A stretch of DNA of 64,000 bases from the NCBI GenBank assembly GCA_040221415.1, contig JAVKEN010000024.1:62001-126000 (forward strand). Reading direction: 5' to 3'. The stretch is from JAVKEN01 sp040221415. Its GTDB lineage: Bacteria; Pseudomonadota; Alphaproteobacteria; Rickettsiales; JABSSG01. How positions within the stretch are numbered: the stretch's first letter is position 1; each line of letters opens with the position of its first letter. This document shows positions 42,581 through 52,270 of this stretch, piece after piece. The translations under genes were made by a program, and so were the position numbers. The notes beneath the pieces are model-generated. The model was not told where the DNA came from, did not search any database, and worked only from the letters and a program-made list of their open reading frames with translations.

Positions 42581-43852
42581 GTGGCTTTAATAGATACCGG
42601 CAAAACAAAAATTCAATCTCTTGACCATCATGGATGTGGAATTGCGAAAAGCGATAGCGGCGAGAAATTAGCAATTCAATACACACTTCCAGGTGAAGTC
42701 GTCGAGTATGAGATTCACAAAACTAAGTATAAAAAGAACGCGGTTCTTAGCAAACATATTGAGAAGTCTCCTGAAAGAGCTGCAGATAAATGCGCCTATT
42801 ATACTCAGTGCGGTGGCTGCCTTTTACAGCACGCTAATGAAGATACCTACAATAAAATCAAAACTGGTCAAATTGAGTACTATCTTAGGGAAAACAAGCT
42901 TGAGTGTGATATCTCCCCTATTCAATCAGTTGGAACTAGCGCAAGAAGGAGAGCCAATTTTGAATATGCAAAGAAAGATGAAAAAAGCTTTCTTGGCTTT
43001 CACAAATATCGTCTTAATCAGATTATTGATATCAAGGAGTGCCCTTCTGTTAGAAAAGAAATATCAGATATTTTACCGGACCTAAAAGCCTTATGTGATG
43101 AAATCCTAGAAAACAAACAACGTGCAAATATTTACGTTACTATTGCAAATAATGGCCTGGATATTTTGATCCGCCTTAAGAAACCACAAGAGTTTAGAGC
43201 CTCTGCAAAAGATATGATAAACCGTTTCTTTGAAAAAACTAAAAGTGCTCGCGTTAAAATTTCTAACAAAAAATCCATTCTAGCCGAATTTAAAACTGAA
43301 GATCCATATATAAATTTTGACGGAATAAGCGTTAAGATAAATCCGGATAGTTTTTTGCAGTCATCTTATGAATCAGATGAGATTTTGCTTAACTTAGCCA
43401 AGAAATATCTAGCTCCACAAAAAGATGATTTTATTGCCGACCTATTCTGCGGCAGAGGAACTTTTTCAATTCCATTGTCACGCATTTGTAAAATTGACTC
43501 ATATGAGAGCGATAAGGATTCTTTAGCAGCCTTAGATGTCGCAAGCTTGAATCACAGCTTAAATATCAAGACCCTTCAAAGAGACCTCTTTCAAGCACCA
43601 TTATTTTTACATGAATTAAAAAAATACAACAAAGTGATAATTAATCCACCACGTGCAGGAGCCTTAAACCAAATAAAAGAATTAGCTGCAAGCAGTGTCT
43701 CGCAGATATGCTATATCTCATGCAACCCAGAAACATTTGCTAGAGACGCTAAAATTCTAGTGAACGCTAAATATAAGCTGAAATCACTAACCCCAGTCGA
43801 TCAATTTGTCTGGAATCCTCATATTGAGGTCGTAGCCCACTTCGAAAAATAA
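42581..43852 (+). CDS. RlmD/TrmA-type RNA (uracil-5-)-methyltransferase
   Basis: A 423-residue SAM enzyme that methylates uracil C5 in RNA, most likely 23S rRNA. An N-terminal TRAM-like domain (SLDHHGCGIAKSDSGEKLAI) precedes a 4Fe-4S cluster site, CAYYTQCGGCLLQH, with its first Cys in that stretch. The catalytic domain has the SAM motif FIADLFCGRGTFSIPLS, the NPPRAG block, and the nucleophile Cys in ICYISCNPETFARDAKIL. The start is a GTG at 42581 with AGGAG upstream. Which uridine is modified cannot be told from sequence. Confidence 0.9.
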   Translation: MALIDTGKTKIQSLDHHGCGIAKSDSGEKLAIQYTLPGEVVEYEIHKTKYKKNAVLSKHIEKSPERAADKCAYYTQCGGCLLQHANEDTYNKIKTGQIEYYLRENKLECDISPIQSVGTSARRRANFEYAKKDEKSFLGFHKYRLNQIIDIKECPSVRKEISDILPDLKALCDEILENKQRANIYVTIANNGLDILIRLKKPQEFRASAKDMINRFFEKTKSARVKISNKKSILAEFKTEDPYINFDGISVKINPDSFLQSSYESDEILLNLAKKYLAPQKDDFIADLFCGRGTFSIPLSRICKIDSYESDKDSLAALDVASLNHSLNIKTLQRDLFQAPLFLHELKKYNKVIINPPRAGALNQIKELAASSVSQICYISCNPETFARDAKILVNAKYKLKSLTPVDQFVWNPHIEVVAHFEK

Positions 43853-43853
43853 A

Positions 43854-45341
43854 CTAACCCAAGTATCTTTGCTTCAAATGCTGTAAGTATGTGTCAGGAT
43901 CAATTTCCTTACCAGTCACCTTTTTTAACAGCTCAGAAGCAGGATGCATTCTGCCTTTATTGTGAATATTTTTATTCAACCAAGAAACTATTGGGCCAAA
44001 CTCACCAGCAGAAATCAATTTCTTTATATCCTTTAAGTCTTTTGCCATCGCTGCATAGAATTGCGAGGAGTAAATTGCACCTAATGTATAAGTTGGGAAA
44101 TAACCAATCGCACCCATATACCAATGGATATCTTGCATACAGCCATTAGCATCATTCTTCGGCTTAATACCGATAAGCTTTTGCATTGCTGTATTCCAAG
44201 TGGATGGAAGATCACGGATTTGCAGATTCCCTGTAAGCAGCTCTTTTTCAAGGTTATAGCGCAGAATTACATGTAACGGATAAGTAACCTCATCCGCGTC
44301 GACTCTAATCAGAGAACGCTCTACTTTGATTCTGTTATTATAAATATTCTCTGGAGTCCAAATCTTACTATTCAAATTAAACAGCTGAATAAGTTTTGGA
44401 GTAATAAATTCGTAAAATTCTTTACTTCTTGAGATCTGCATTTCGGTCATCAAAGACTGACTTTCATGCACAGACATTCCAAGATTCGAACCTATAGGCT
44501 GTCCGATATATTCTTCTGGGGCATTTTGTTCATATAAAGCGTGGCCCGTCTCATGGATCACACCCATCATGCCAGTAAAGAAATCTTTCTCGTCATATCT
44601 ATTTGTGATTCTAACATCATGCGGATTACCGCCACAGAATGGATGAGTACTGCGACTTATGGCGCCTCTATTAAAGTCAAACTTTAACTTCTCCATCAGA
44701 TATTTAGCCAACTCTTCTTGCTTAGCGACAGGGAATCTGCCTTCCGGCAAAGGCTTTACTTTTTTTGATTTTTGCTTATCTAAAATCTTATCTAAAAGCT
44801 TCGGCAAATGCTCAGATAGTGTTTTAAAAACTGGGTCTATTTTAGAGCTGCGCATCCCAGTATCATACTGGTCAAGCAGCGCATCATATAAATTAAGGCC
44901 AAAATAATCTGCTCTGGCTTTTGCTATATCGTTTGTGATTGATATAACTTTCCTAAAGTTTGGAATCAAAGATTTAAAATCATTATTCTTTCTTGCCTCT
45001 CTCCACTGAAATTCACACTCAGAAGCAGCAATTGATTGGACCTCAAGCAACCTTGTCTCAACAGACAAAGCATCTTCTCGCATCCTCTTCATCTCTCTGA
45101 TGTTACCTTGTTGCCAATCACTAAGCCTTGTGCTGTTAGCCTCCTCGATTAAATCGCCAAATTGATCAGAAATCACCAACTTATGTATCATTGATCGCAG
45201 TGTAGCCACTTCCTCACCACGATATTTCGCAGCTCCCGTAGGCATATTGCATGCCATATCCCAGTGAATAATTCCTGCCAAATTACCTAGATGAGCAATT
45301 TTCTTATAAAAATTACATAATTTTGAATATGAGTGGATCAT
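43854..45341 (-). CDS. M32-family carboxypeptidase (Taq type)
   Basis: A 495-residue zinc carboxypeptidase. The metal motif HETGHALYEQN (HExxH) lies near residue 268 with the downstream Glu in GMSVHESQSLMTE. The family blocks DVRITNRYDEKDFF, YPLHVILRYNLEKEL and GYFPTYTLGAIYSSQFY are all present. It trims C-terminal residues from peptides, as expected for a bacterium living partly on imported peptides. Its start overlaps the SURF1 stop by 4 bp (ATGA). Confidence 0.94.
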   Translation of the reverse strand: MIHSYSKLCNFYKKIAHLGNLAGIIHWDMACNMPTGAAKYRGEEVATLRSMIHKLVISDQFGDLIEEANSTRLSDWQQGNIREMKRMREDALSVETRLLEVQSIAASECEFQWREARKNNDFKSLIPNFRKVISITNDIAKARADYFGLNLYDALLDQYDTGMRSSKIDPVFKTLSEHLPKLLDKILDKQKSKKVKPLPEGRFPVAKQEELAKYLMEKLKFDFNRGAISRSTHPFCGGNPHDVRITNRYDEKDFFTGMMGVIHETGHALYEQNAPEEYIGQPIGSNLGMSVHESQSLMTEMQISRSKEFYEFITPKLIQLFNLNSKIWTPENIYNNRIKVERSLIRVDADEVTYPLHVILRYNLEKELLTGNLQIRDLPSTWNTAMQKLIGIKPKNDANGCMQDIHWYMGAIGYFPTYTLGAIYSSQFYAAMAKDLKDIKKLISAGEFGPIVSWLNKNIHNKGRMHPASELLKKVTGKEIDPDTYLQHLKQRYLG

Positions 45342-45988
45342 GCCTTTTTCCTTCTTAAAACAATTGCGATAATAAAAGTAACTAAACTTAAACTAAACCA
45401 AGTAATTGCATATTGCATATGGTCATTTCTGAATTTAACTTTGCTTCTGACATCTATCTGTTTGCCAAGTAAATTACTTGTTCCTTTAGGTAGGATAATA
45501 AATGATTGAAAATTATCAACATCAAAAAATTCTTTTAGATGCTGTCTGTTCAAGTAAAACCATTCATTTTGCTTTAAATCATTTTCAATAAATAAAGGCT
45601 TTTTCTCCGGAGATCTAACCAAATAGCCTGTCAGGCTAACGTTTGTAGTATTCTCGAAAGGTAATAATTCCTGTTTTTTTTCAACATACCCCCTACTTAC
45701 CAGGAAGTATTTTCCACAAGAAGTTTTAAACGGCTGCAAGATTTCGAACACAGGTTTCCCCTGATAGTTCATATAATAAAAAATAGGGTTCTTAATAAAT
45801 GAACCTTGCAAATTTATTGTTTTATATAAATCTTGGTCCTTAAGATGCGTAGAAGTCACAGTGACATTTTGTTCTACATGATTAGTAAATTCACTAATCA
45901 GCGCCTCTTTTTGGCCAAGCCTATTCAGCTGCCAAAACCCAAGAACCATGAAAATCAGGGTAAAGGATGTAAAGAAAAGAACTCGCAC
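45338..45988 (-). CDS. SURF1-family cytochrome c oxidase assembly protein
   Basis: A 216-residue inner-membrane protein with one helix at each end (FTSFTLIFMVLGFWQLNRLG, and the last ~20 residues ITWFSLSLVTFIIAIVLRR). The periplasmic loop between carries SURF1 blocks such as VSRGYVEKK and the motif before the final helix, HMQYAITWF. SURF1 helps insert haem a into oxidase subunit I. It lies 18 bp downstream of COX3 on the same strand, the standard alphaproteobacterial order. Confidence 0.92.
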   Translation of the reverse strand: MRVLFFTSFTLIFMVLGFWQLNRLGQKEALISEFTNHVEQNVTVTSTHLKDQDLYKTINLQGSFIKNPIFYYMNYQGKPVFEILQPFKTSCGKYFLVSRGYVEKKQELLPFENTTNVSLTGYLVRSPEKKPLFIENDLKQNEWFYLNRQHLKEFFDVDNFQSFIILPKGTSNLLGKQIDVRSKVKFRNDHMQYAITWFSLSLVTFIIAIVLRRKKA

Positions 45989-46006
45989 TAACCCTCTAAA
46001 TTGCTG

Positions 46007-46843
46007 TTAGCTTCCCCAAATATAAATAAAGACGAACAGGAAAAGCCATACAGCATCGACAAAATGCCAATACCAAGCAGCAAATTCAAAACCTAAATGG
46101 CCATGATTACCATCAAAATGTCCCATTCTCGCCCTTAAGAAGCATATAAATAAAAATATAGTTCCAACTAACACATGAAAACCATGAAAGCCTGTAGCCA
46201 TATAAAAATTAGAAGAATATATCCCATCCTTCCATTTGAACTCAGCATGGAAATATTCAAAAATTTGTAGCGCTGTGAATATCGCACCAAGAATTACTGT
46301 AATCCCCAAGGCCTGAACCATTTCCTTCTTGTTTTTACGAATCAACGAGTAATGCGCCCAAGTAACCGTCGTTCCAGAAAGAAGCAGAATCAAAGTATTC
46401 AAAAACGGAATATTCCACGGATCAATAGTTTTAATTCCCTCAGGAGGCCAAGTTTTGTTAGAGAATGAAAAGGGGTTGTCCTCAGAAACAACGCCGGATG
46501 GGTCTAAACTTGAATTAAAGAATGACCAAAAAAATGCAACAAAAAACATTACTTCAGAAAGAATAAATAAAAGCATCCCAAGACTAAGGCCTTTACGCAC
46601 AACAGCTGAATGTGCCCTATCAGTTCTGCCTTCTTTAATTACATCCTTCCACCATACGAACATTGAATATAGCACCATCAAAAGGCCAGCCGGTAAAACA
46701 AAGTATCCTATCTTGTTTTCTTGGAAAAAAAGCACCCCTCCTGCCGCTAGAACTAGCAATGAGAAAGAAGCAAATATTGGCCACGGGCTGGGATCTACAA
46801 GGTGAAATTTATGTGGAATTTCTTTTTTTGTTACTTCAGTCAT
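46007..46843 (-). CDS. ctaE: Cytochrome c oxidase subunit III
   Basis: A 278-residue, seven-helix subunit of the aa3-type oxidase. Recognisable blocks are HKFHLVDPSPWPIFASFSLL at the N-terminus, SEVMFFVAFFWSFFNSSLDP, WPPEGIKTIDPWNIPFLNT, TGFHGFHVLVGTIFLFICF and the end FAAWYWHFVDAVWLFLFVFI. Subunits I and II are not in the window. It precedes SURF1 and the M32 peptidase in one likely operon. Confidence 0.96.
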   Translation of the reverse strand: MTEVTKKEIPHKFHLVDPSPWPIFASFSLLVLAAGGVLFFQENKIGYFVLPAGLLMVLYSMFVWWKDVIKEGRTDRAHSAVVRKGLSLGMLLFILSEVMFFVAFFWSFFNSSLDPSGVVSEDNPFSFSNKTWPPEGIKTIDPWNIPFLNTLILLLSGTTVTWAHYSLIRKNKKEMVQALGITVILGAIFTALQIFEYFHAEFKWKDGIYSSNFYMATGFHGFHVLVGTIFLFICFLRARMGHFDGNHGHLGFEFAAWYWHFVDAVWLFLFVFIYIWGS

Positions 46844-46905
46844 AATCGTAAAATTGCTTTAAGTGAATTCTATAAACAAAAAATATATATGTAAATCCAT
46901 ATAAA

Positions 46906-46992
46906 TGGTGCCCCTGACCTGACTCGAACAGGTACGTCCTTGCGGACAGCAGATTTTGAGTCTGCCGCGTCTACCAATTCCACCACAGGGGC
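46906..46992 (-). tRNA. tRNA-Leu (anticodon CAA)
   Basis: Read on the minus strand, acceptor GCCCCTG pairs with CAGGGGC. The anticodon stem GCAGA/TCTGC encloses CTCAAAA, giving CAA. A long variable arm (TGTCCGCAAGGACG) marks a class II tRNA, and the T arm has GTTCGAGTC. CCA is encoded. The length is 87 nt. Confidence 0.96.
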
Positions 46993-47122
46993 CTGGAAGG
47001 AGTTTTATAATATGAAGCTATTAATTGCAACATTGATTTTCAAAAGAAAGACAGATATAAAACCTTGAAAATTATGCAGCTTAATTTTAAGATCAACTCA
47101 CAAATTTCTGAGTAAAGAAAAT

Positions 47123-47713
47123 ATGAAGTATTTTAACAAAAAGAATTTTTTAATCTTAACTCTTTTTATACTTTCCATATTCTTCGTGTCTAAATATTAC
47201 ACATCAAAATACGAATCTATTGATTATCAAGTCTTGGTATCTGAAAATGATATAGAAATCAGACAATATCCTGAACTTCTTCTAGTGAGTACTACTTCAA
47301 ATGCTAGTACAGATGACAAAAAAAACGTAACTTTCAAAAGACTTTTTGACTTCATCGGCGGAGAAAATGCTAGGAAAGAAGAAATAGACATGACCATCCC
47401 CGTGTTCTGGACTAAGCTACTAAAAGAATTTAAAATGTCTTTTGTTGCACCAAAAAAATATAGTTTTCAAACACTACCTAAGCCAACAAATTCTCAAGTG
47501 TTTGTTGAAGCACAACCATCTGGCAAGTATTTGGTTATAACTTTTAACGGATCTCCTGAACTTCAAAACATGAATGAGCAGTCTAAAATCTTAATGGATT
47601 ACGCAGAAAAAAATAACATCCAGATTAGAGAAGGTAGGCTTCTTGCTATTTATGATCCACCCTGGACCATTCCTTTTCTTAGAAAAAATGAAATTCTATA
47701 TTTAATAGATTAA
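47123..47713 (+). CDS. SOUL haem-binding-family protein
   Basis: A 196-residue protein with one N-terminal membrane anchor (FLILTLFILSIFFVSKYY) followed by a SOUL/HBP domain: YQVLVSENDIEIRQYPELLL, the DMTIPVFW block, MSFVAPKKYSFQTLPKPTNS and the end YDPPWTIPFLRKNEI. Family members bind haem or other tetrapyrroles in eukaryotes; in bacteria the role is unclear. It probably faces the periplasm. The stop TAA overlaps the ribF ATG by one base. Confidence 0.9.
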   Translation: MKYFNKKNFLILTLFILSIFFVSKYYTSKYESIDYQVLVSENDIEIRQYPELLLVSTTSNASTDDKKNVTFKRLFDFIGGENARKEEIDMTIPVFWTKLLKEFKMSFVAPKKYSFQTLPKPTNSQVFVEAQPSGKYLVITFNGSPELQNMNEQSKILMDYAEKNNIQIREGRLLAIYDPPWTIPFLRKNEILYLID

Positions 47714-48639
47714 TGAAAATATATAAAAGCCTTAGCAAAGTTGCAAAAGGTTCACAAGACAGCATTTTAATAATAGGCAATTTTGACTCTGTGCATAAAG
47801 GTCATACATATTTGATCGATGAGGCAAGAAAATTAGCTGATTCAAAAAATAAAAAACTGTCTCTTTTGACTTTCTCTCCTCATCCTTATGCCATTCTTAA
47901 TCCTAACGCTTCACCAATAAATATTTTTTATGAGGAGCAAAAGATTGACAAACTTAAGGAGAAAGGTGTTGATGCATTATTTATTCTTAAATTTGACGAA
48001 GGATTTTCCTCTTACAGCCCCGAAGAGTTTGTCGAGAATATTTTAGTCAAAGCATTGAACATCGATTCTTTAATAGTAGGTGAAGATTTCAGATTCGGTA
48101 AAAAGCGATCTGGCAATAAAGACACTTTAAAGAAATTATCTAAAAAGCATGGATTTGGCTTTAGCCCAGTGAACATCCAGTCTTATTGCGACCTAGTATA
48201 TTCATCAAGCTCGGTTCGAGATTTATTATCCGAAGGAAGTATCCAAGAAGCAGCAATTATTCTTGGCTATGACTACTATATTGATGGAACTATTATACCT
48301 GGAAAACAAAATGGTAGAAAGATTGGCTTCAAAACGGCAAACATAAAACCTGAAGGCTTATTTATACCAAAAAAAGGTGTGTACGCCTCATATGCAACAG
48401 TTGAAGGGTATGATAAAAAATTTAAGTCTATAACAAACCTTGGTTTGCGACCAACTATTGACGAACAAGAGCTTGTTGAAGTACATTTGTTTGATTTTGA
48501 TGAAGATATATACTACAAAAAGCTACGGGTATATTTGAAAAAATATATTAGACCACAAATTAAGTTTAATAATTTACAAGAGTTAAAAAACCAAATTGGA
48601 ATCGATGTACAAAAAGCAAAAGAAATCTTGGAAAAATAA
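47713..48639 (+). CDS. ribF: Bifunctional riboflavin kinase / FAD synthetase
   Basis: A 308-residue enzyme that makes FMN and then FAD from riboflavin. The N-terminal nucleotidyltransferase domain has GNFDSVHKGHTYLIDEA (the HxGH-type motif; here HKGH) and VGEDFRFGKKRSG. The C-terminal kinase domain has GKQNGRKIGFKTANIK (in place of the usual GRxLGFPTAN) and LGLRPTID. It is followed by lspA, which begins 34 bp before the ribF stop. Together with ribA it shows that flavin cofactors are processed here. Confidence 0.95.
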   Translation: MKIYKSLSKVAKGSQDSILIIGNFDSVHKGHTYLIDEARKLADSKNKKLSLLTFSPHPYAILNPNASPINIFYEEQKIDKLKEKGVDALFILKFDEGFSSYSPEEFVENILVKALNIDSLIVGEDFRFGKKRSGNKDTLKKLSKKHGFGFSPVNIQSYCDLVYSSSSVRDLLSEGSIQEAAIILGYDYYIDGTIIPGKQNGRKIGFKTANIKPEGLFIPKKGVYASYATVEGYDKKFKSITNLGLRPTIDEQELVEVHLFDFDEDIYYKKLRVYLKKYIRPQIKFNNLQELKNQIGIDVQKAKEILEK

Positions 48640-49117
48640 TATAATTTATATTGTTTTTGTTGTCTTGCTATTTGCAGCTGATCAATTCAGCAAAGTCTAC
48701 TTTATTCAATTTTTTGAAAATAACCCAGCACCCGAGGTTATGGTTAATGATTTCCTCAACTTTGTTTATTTGTGGAATAAAGGAATCTCTTTTGGAATGT
48801 TTAATAACTGGGAATACAGCAACCTCATTTTCATTACAGTCGCCACCGTTATAACATGGTATTTTATGCTGCTTTATTTCAAAGAGTCTAATCTGTCGAT
48901 TAAAATTTCTTATGGATTCATTATCGGCGGCGCACTTGGGAATATTACAGATAGAATAAAATATAATGCAGTATATGATTTTATTGACTTCCACTTCCGT
49001 GAATATCATTGGCCAGCTTTTAACTTGGCTGATGCATTCATTACTATTGGAGGCTTTTTACTTTTATTAAGTTTATTTTCATCTAGGGTTAAAAAAAATG
49101 AAGCAAACAAAATATAG
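48605..49117 (+). CDS. lspA: Lipoprotein signal peptidase
   Basis: A 170-residue, four-helix aspartic peptidase of the inner membrane that cuts prolipoproteins before the lipidated Cys. Catalytic Asp residues are in GNITDRIKYNAVYDFIDF and FNLADAFITIGG. The N-terminal block ADQFSKVYF and WNKGISFGMF are also standard. The ATG at 48605 is preferred over a TTG nine bases earlier. It overlaps ribF by 35 bp and the following lipoprotein gene by 20 bp, a tightly packed unit. Confidence 0.94.
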   Translation: MYKKQKKSWKNNIIYIVFVVLLFAADQFSKVYFIQFFENNPAPEVMVNDFLNFVYLWNKGISFGMFNNWEYSNLIFITVATVITWYFMLLYFKESNLSIKISYGFIIGGALGNITDRIKYNAVYDFIDFHFREYHWPAFNLADAFITIGGFLLLLSLFSSRVKKNEANKI

Positions 49118-49511
49118 CTTAGCTTTAATTTCATTATTAATATTGAACGGATGTGGAATATCTAAATCCTCTTTAGGCTTTGGTAAAGCAAGTCCAAATG
49201 AATATTCTGTTCTTCGCCAAGAACCACTTGTCGTTCCTCCTGGGATTGAACTGGTTGCACCTAAAGATGAGCCTGAGAGCAAGGAAGTGACTGAAGAAGA
49301 GTTTGATAAAATTTTCTATGGCGACACAAAAGCAAAAACAACAACAAAATCTGATAAACTTAGTAAATCTGATAAGTCATTCTTAAAAAAAACAAAGGGT
49401 TATAACAAAAAAAGTGATATCAAGAAGCTACTTAAAGAAGAAACAAAACAACAAAACACTTCTAAAAAAGAAAAGAAACAGGGTCTCTTTTCTAAATGGT
49501 TTGGTAAGTAA
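49098..49511 (+). CDS. DUF3035 (BamF-like) lipoprotein
   Basis: A 137-residue lipoprotein. The signal ends in the lipobox LILNGCG with the lipidated Cys near residue 19. The mature N-terminus contains the DUF3035 signature, GFGKASPNEYSVLRQEPLVV followed by PPGIEL. This family includes BamF of alphaproteobacteria, a part of the outer-membrane barrel assembly machine. The C-terminal half is a low-complexity, very lysine-rich stretch. Overlap with lspA places lipoprotein and processing enzyme in one unit. Confidence 0.82.
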   Translation: MKQTKYSLALISLLILNGCGISKSSLGFGKASPNEYSVLRQEPLVVPPGIELVAPKDEPESKEVTEEEFDKIFYGDTKAKTTTKSDKLSKSDKSFLKKTKGYNKKSDIKKLLKEETKQQNTSKKEKKQGLFSKWFGK

Positions 49512-49516
49512 TTGCC

Positions 49517-51064
49517 ATGATGGATAATTTTAGAAAATTTTCTAACAGTTACATAATCAAAATCTTACTTGGGATGCTGATCGTCTCATTTGTTTACTGG
49601 GGAGTTAGTGGTTTTATAAATGGCGCACGCGATGAATATGTTGCTGTTGTTGATAAAGACGAATACATCTCTACTGAATCTTTTATTCGTGAAAAACAAA
49701 GGTATCTTCGCGAAATTAAACTTCAAAACCCTAGCATAACTAGTGATCAACTTAGAGATATGGGGTATAACAACATTATCTTAAGAGATCTAATCTTGAA
49801 GAAACTATCTCAAGTTGAAGCAAATCGTCTAGGCCTAGTAATTAGTGATAGCTTAGTAGTAGACTTGATCAAGAAAGATAAAATGTTTCAGAATAAGCAA
49901 AAAAAATTCGATGCATTGAGATTTAAAAAGATCTTACAGCACAATAAAATTAATGAGCGCGATTATACGAATGACATAAAAGATAGAATGACTGCTCAAC
50001 TTATAATACAGGCTTTCTCGACCCCTGCTACTATTCCTGACATGTTTGTTGATGCAACCTATTTGCAATCTAATCAAAAAAGAACTGCAACCATTGTAAC
50101 AGCTAATCCTAATAACAAAATCATTGTTACTGATACAGAGATTAAAGATTATTACCAAAAAAATAAAAAGAAACTTATATCTCCTGAACTCAGAGATATA
50201 GAATTCATCTATGTTGATGCAACTCATGCTAAAAAGAGGGTCAATGTCACTAATAAAGAAATCAATTCTCACTTTAATCACCTACCTAAAGAGCACCAAA
50301 CTCCAGCTAATAAGAAAAGAGTTACTGATCAATTAAAAGCCGAGAAAATTGATCAATTCCTTCTGGACATAGTTCAGAAAATTGAAGCAGATATCGATAG
50401 CAACAAGCCTTTGAAGCAAATAGCTGCTAAACATAAAGTTGGTTATAAAAAGGCAATTCAGGTTAATAAGAAGAATAAGCACCTACCCAAATTTGAAAAC
50501 TTCAGCAAACAAGTATTTGAAGCTGAAGAAGATGTAGTGTCCGAGGTCCAGAATATAGGTAATAACAAGCAAGGTTACTATGTGTTTAGGGTTAACAAAA
50601 CCTACCCTGCAAGAATTCTACCATTGAATCAAACAATAAGAACTAAGATTAAACAAACTCTTGTAAACGCAAGGAAAACTTCTGTCTCTCGTTCACTTAT
50701 GGCCAAGGCAAAAAACTTACCCGAAGGAAGTAATAACTATAAATCTATTAAAGGCCTCATGTTTGAAAGAAAAACTTTTAGTATAAATAAACCTGCAAAT
50801 CTGCCGCAAAATGCCATGTCTGAGTTGTTTTCTCTTGAAGCTGGGAAATCTACTAATATTTATAAAAATAATAATGGTGAGTATTTCTTCCTCAGATTAG
50901 ACAAAATTATTAATCCGAAGCTCAGTTTAAGCAAAGCTGAAAAATCCTCCTATACTACGGTGATGCAAAAGAAATTATCGAGAATGCAAATGAATGGCCT
51001 CTATAAATTCCTGTACGACAAGTTGGGAGTAAAAGTTAATCAAGCCATGCTCAATAAACTATGA
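49517..51064 (+). CDS. SurA/PpiD-type periplasmic folding factor
   Basis: A 515-residue protein with an N-terminal membrane anchor (YIIKILLGMLIVSFVYWGVS) and the SurA_N-like helical region (DKDEYISTESFIREKQRYLR; DQLRDMGYNNIILRDLILKK). This is the layout of PpiD. A PPIase-type stretch is at most partial: EVQNIGNNKQGYYVFRVN looks like the end of a parvulin domain, but a full catalytic set is not evident. It probably chaperones exported proteins at the inner membrane. It follows the DUF3035 gene by 5 bp and overlaps pabA (ATGA). Confidence 0.82.
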   Translation: MMDNFRKFSNSYIIKILLGMLIVSFVYWGVSGFINGARDEYVAVVDKDEYISTESFIREKQRYLREIKLQNPSITSDQLRDMGYNNIILRDLILKKLSQVEANRLGLVISDSLVVDLIKKDKMFQNKQKKFDALRFKKILQHNKINERDYTNDIKDRMTAQLIIQAFSTPATIPDMFVDATYLQSNQKRTATIVTANPNNKIIVTDTEIKDYYQKNKKKLISPELRDIEFIYVDATHAKKRVNVTNKEINSHFNHLPKEHQTPANKKRVTDQLKAEKIDQFLLDIVQKIEADIDSNKPLKQIAAKHKVGYKKAIQVNKKNKHLPKFENFSKQVFEAEEDVVSEVQNIGNNKQGYYVFRVNKTYPARILPLNQTIRTKIKQTLVNARKTSVSRSLMAKAKNLPEGSNNYKSIKGLMFERKTFSINKPANLPQNAMSELFSLEAGKSTNIYKNNNGEYFFLRLDKIINPKLSLSKAEKSSYTTVMQKKLSRMQMNGLYKFLYDKLGVKVNQAMLNKL

Positions 51065-51645
51065 TTCTTATCATAGATAATTATGACAGCTTTACCTATA
51101 ACCTTGATAATTACCTAAAGAGACTTCTCCAAAAAACACTTGTTGTCTATAATGATAAAATCACTATTGATGAGATTAAGTCTCTAAATGTTAATGCTAT
51201 ACTAACTTCACCAGGCCCTTTTGGACCAAAGGAAGCAAAACTATCAACTGAAGTGGTTGGGTATTGCATGGATAATAATGTGCCACTTCTTGGGGTTTGC
51301 TTGGGTATGCAAGCGATGGCTTACTATACAGGAGCAAAAATTATTAAGAACCCTTATCCAATGCATGGTAAAATCTCAAAGATTGAGAATAACGGTAAAA
51401 ATTTATTCAAAGGACTGCCAAAGGAATTTAATGTTACTAGGTACCATTCTCTTTCTATTGAGGAAGGAACTCTACATAAAGATTTTGAGATAGACGCCAG
51501 AAGCAAAGATGATAATTTAATAATGGCAATCAGCCACAAAACTAAACCATTATTTGGTCTTCAATATCACCCTGAAAGTATTTGTAGCGAATATGGCCTG
51601 GAACAACTAGAAAAATTTATCTCTTTGCAAAATCAACGCTCTTAG
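51061..51645 (+). CDS. pabA: Glutamine amidotransferase component of anthranilate/aminodeoxychorismate synthase
   Basis: A 194-residue class I amidotransferase that hands ammonia to chorismate. The start ILIIDNYDSFTYNLDNYL is the family opening. The nucleophile Cys is in LGVCLGMQAMAYY, and the His-Glu pair is in LQYHPESICSEYG. With aroQ present and no trp genes in view, folate (PabA) is more likely than tryptophan (TrpG), but this is inference. The ATG overlaps the upstream stop as ATGA, and the 3' end overlaps the Gln/Pro-rich gene by 29 bp. Confidence 0.9.
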   Translation: MILIIDNYDSFTYNLDNYLKRLLQKTLVVYNDKITIDEIKSLNVNAILTSPGPFGPKEAKLSTEVVGYCMDNNVPLLGVCLGMQAMAYYTGAKIIKNPYPMHGKISKIENNGKNLFKGLPKEFNVTRYHSLSIEEGTLHKDFEIDARSKDDNLIMAISHKTKPLFGLQYHPESICSEYGLEQLEKFISLQNQRS

Positions 51646-52270
51646 GATCTACCTTTGCACTTTCCAAAGCCTCAAGAGCTTGCTTAGACAACTTCTTCTT
51701 CATATCTTCTTCAATCAACAAAGCGCGCTTAGCCTGAGGAGAAAGTTTATTATATTTTTTCTCAGCTTCTTTTCTGACTGTCAAAATATAATCTCTATAT
51801 AAAGAAAGCTCAGCAATAATGGTTTGTGGCCATGTTGAGATTTCCCTTTGAATTCCTAAAACTACTTTCCTATCTTGATCTGAAAGATTGTTGATTACTT
51901 GTTGCAAAGACTCATTTTTCTGCAACGTAGCATTCTTATATTGAGCAGTGTTTTGTCTTTGCGCAACAGGATGGTTCGGTGTTGGAGCTTTTTTCTGCTG
52001 ATTATTCTGAACATTTTGTAACGCCTTAAGTGTTTGTTGCTGAGCACCCTGGCTTACACTCGGTGGTTTATATGGATTATTCTGTTGATTATATTGAGGC
52101 TGCTGCTGTTGTTGATTATACATAGCAGGAGTCTGCTGTTGCTGCGAACCATACAAATTGCCCTGAGGTGACGGCGTAGTCGGAGCCGTAGGAGCTGGTG
52201 GAGGAGGCGCTGCTGCAAAAACTTCTCCGGCAACTAATGAAACTAATAAAACAAAAACTAATTTTTTCAT
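51617..52270 (-). CDS. Secreted Gln/Pro-rich unknown protein
   Basis: A 217-residue exported protein. A signal peptide (MKKLVFVLLVSLVAGEVFA) is followed by a proline-rich stretch and ~70 residues rich in Gln, Asn, Tyr and Pro. The C-terminal ~100 residues are helical and charged (SLQQVINNLSDQDRKVVLGI; EKKYNKLSPQAKRALLIEED). I recognise no family, although the last part has the look of periplasmic helical proteins. The ATG at 52270 is preferred to one 15 bp upstream, as it opens directly on the signal peptide. It is divergent from nusB and converges on pabA. Confidence 0.65.
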   Translation of the reverse strand: MKKLVFVLLVSLVAGEVFAAAPPPPAPTAPTTPSPQGNLYGSQQQQTPAMYNQQQQQPQYNQQNNPYKPPSVSQGAQQQTLKALQNVQNNQQKKAPTPNHPVAQRQNTAQYKNATLQKNESLQQVINNLSDQDRKVVLGIQREISTWPQTIIAELSLYRDYILTVRKEAEKKYNKLSPQAKRALLIEEDMKKKLSKQALEALESAKVDPKSVDFAKR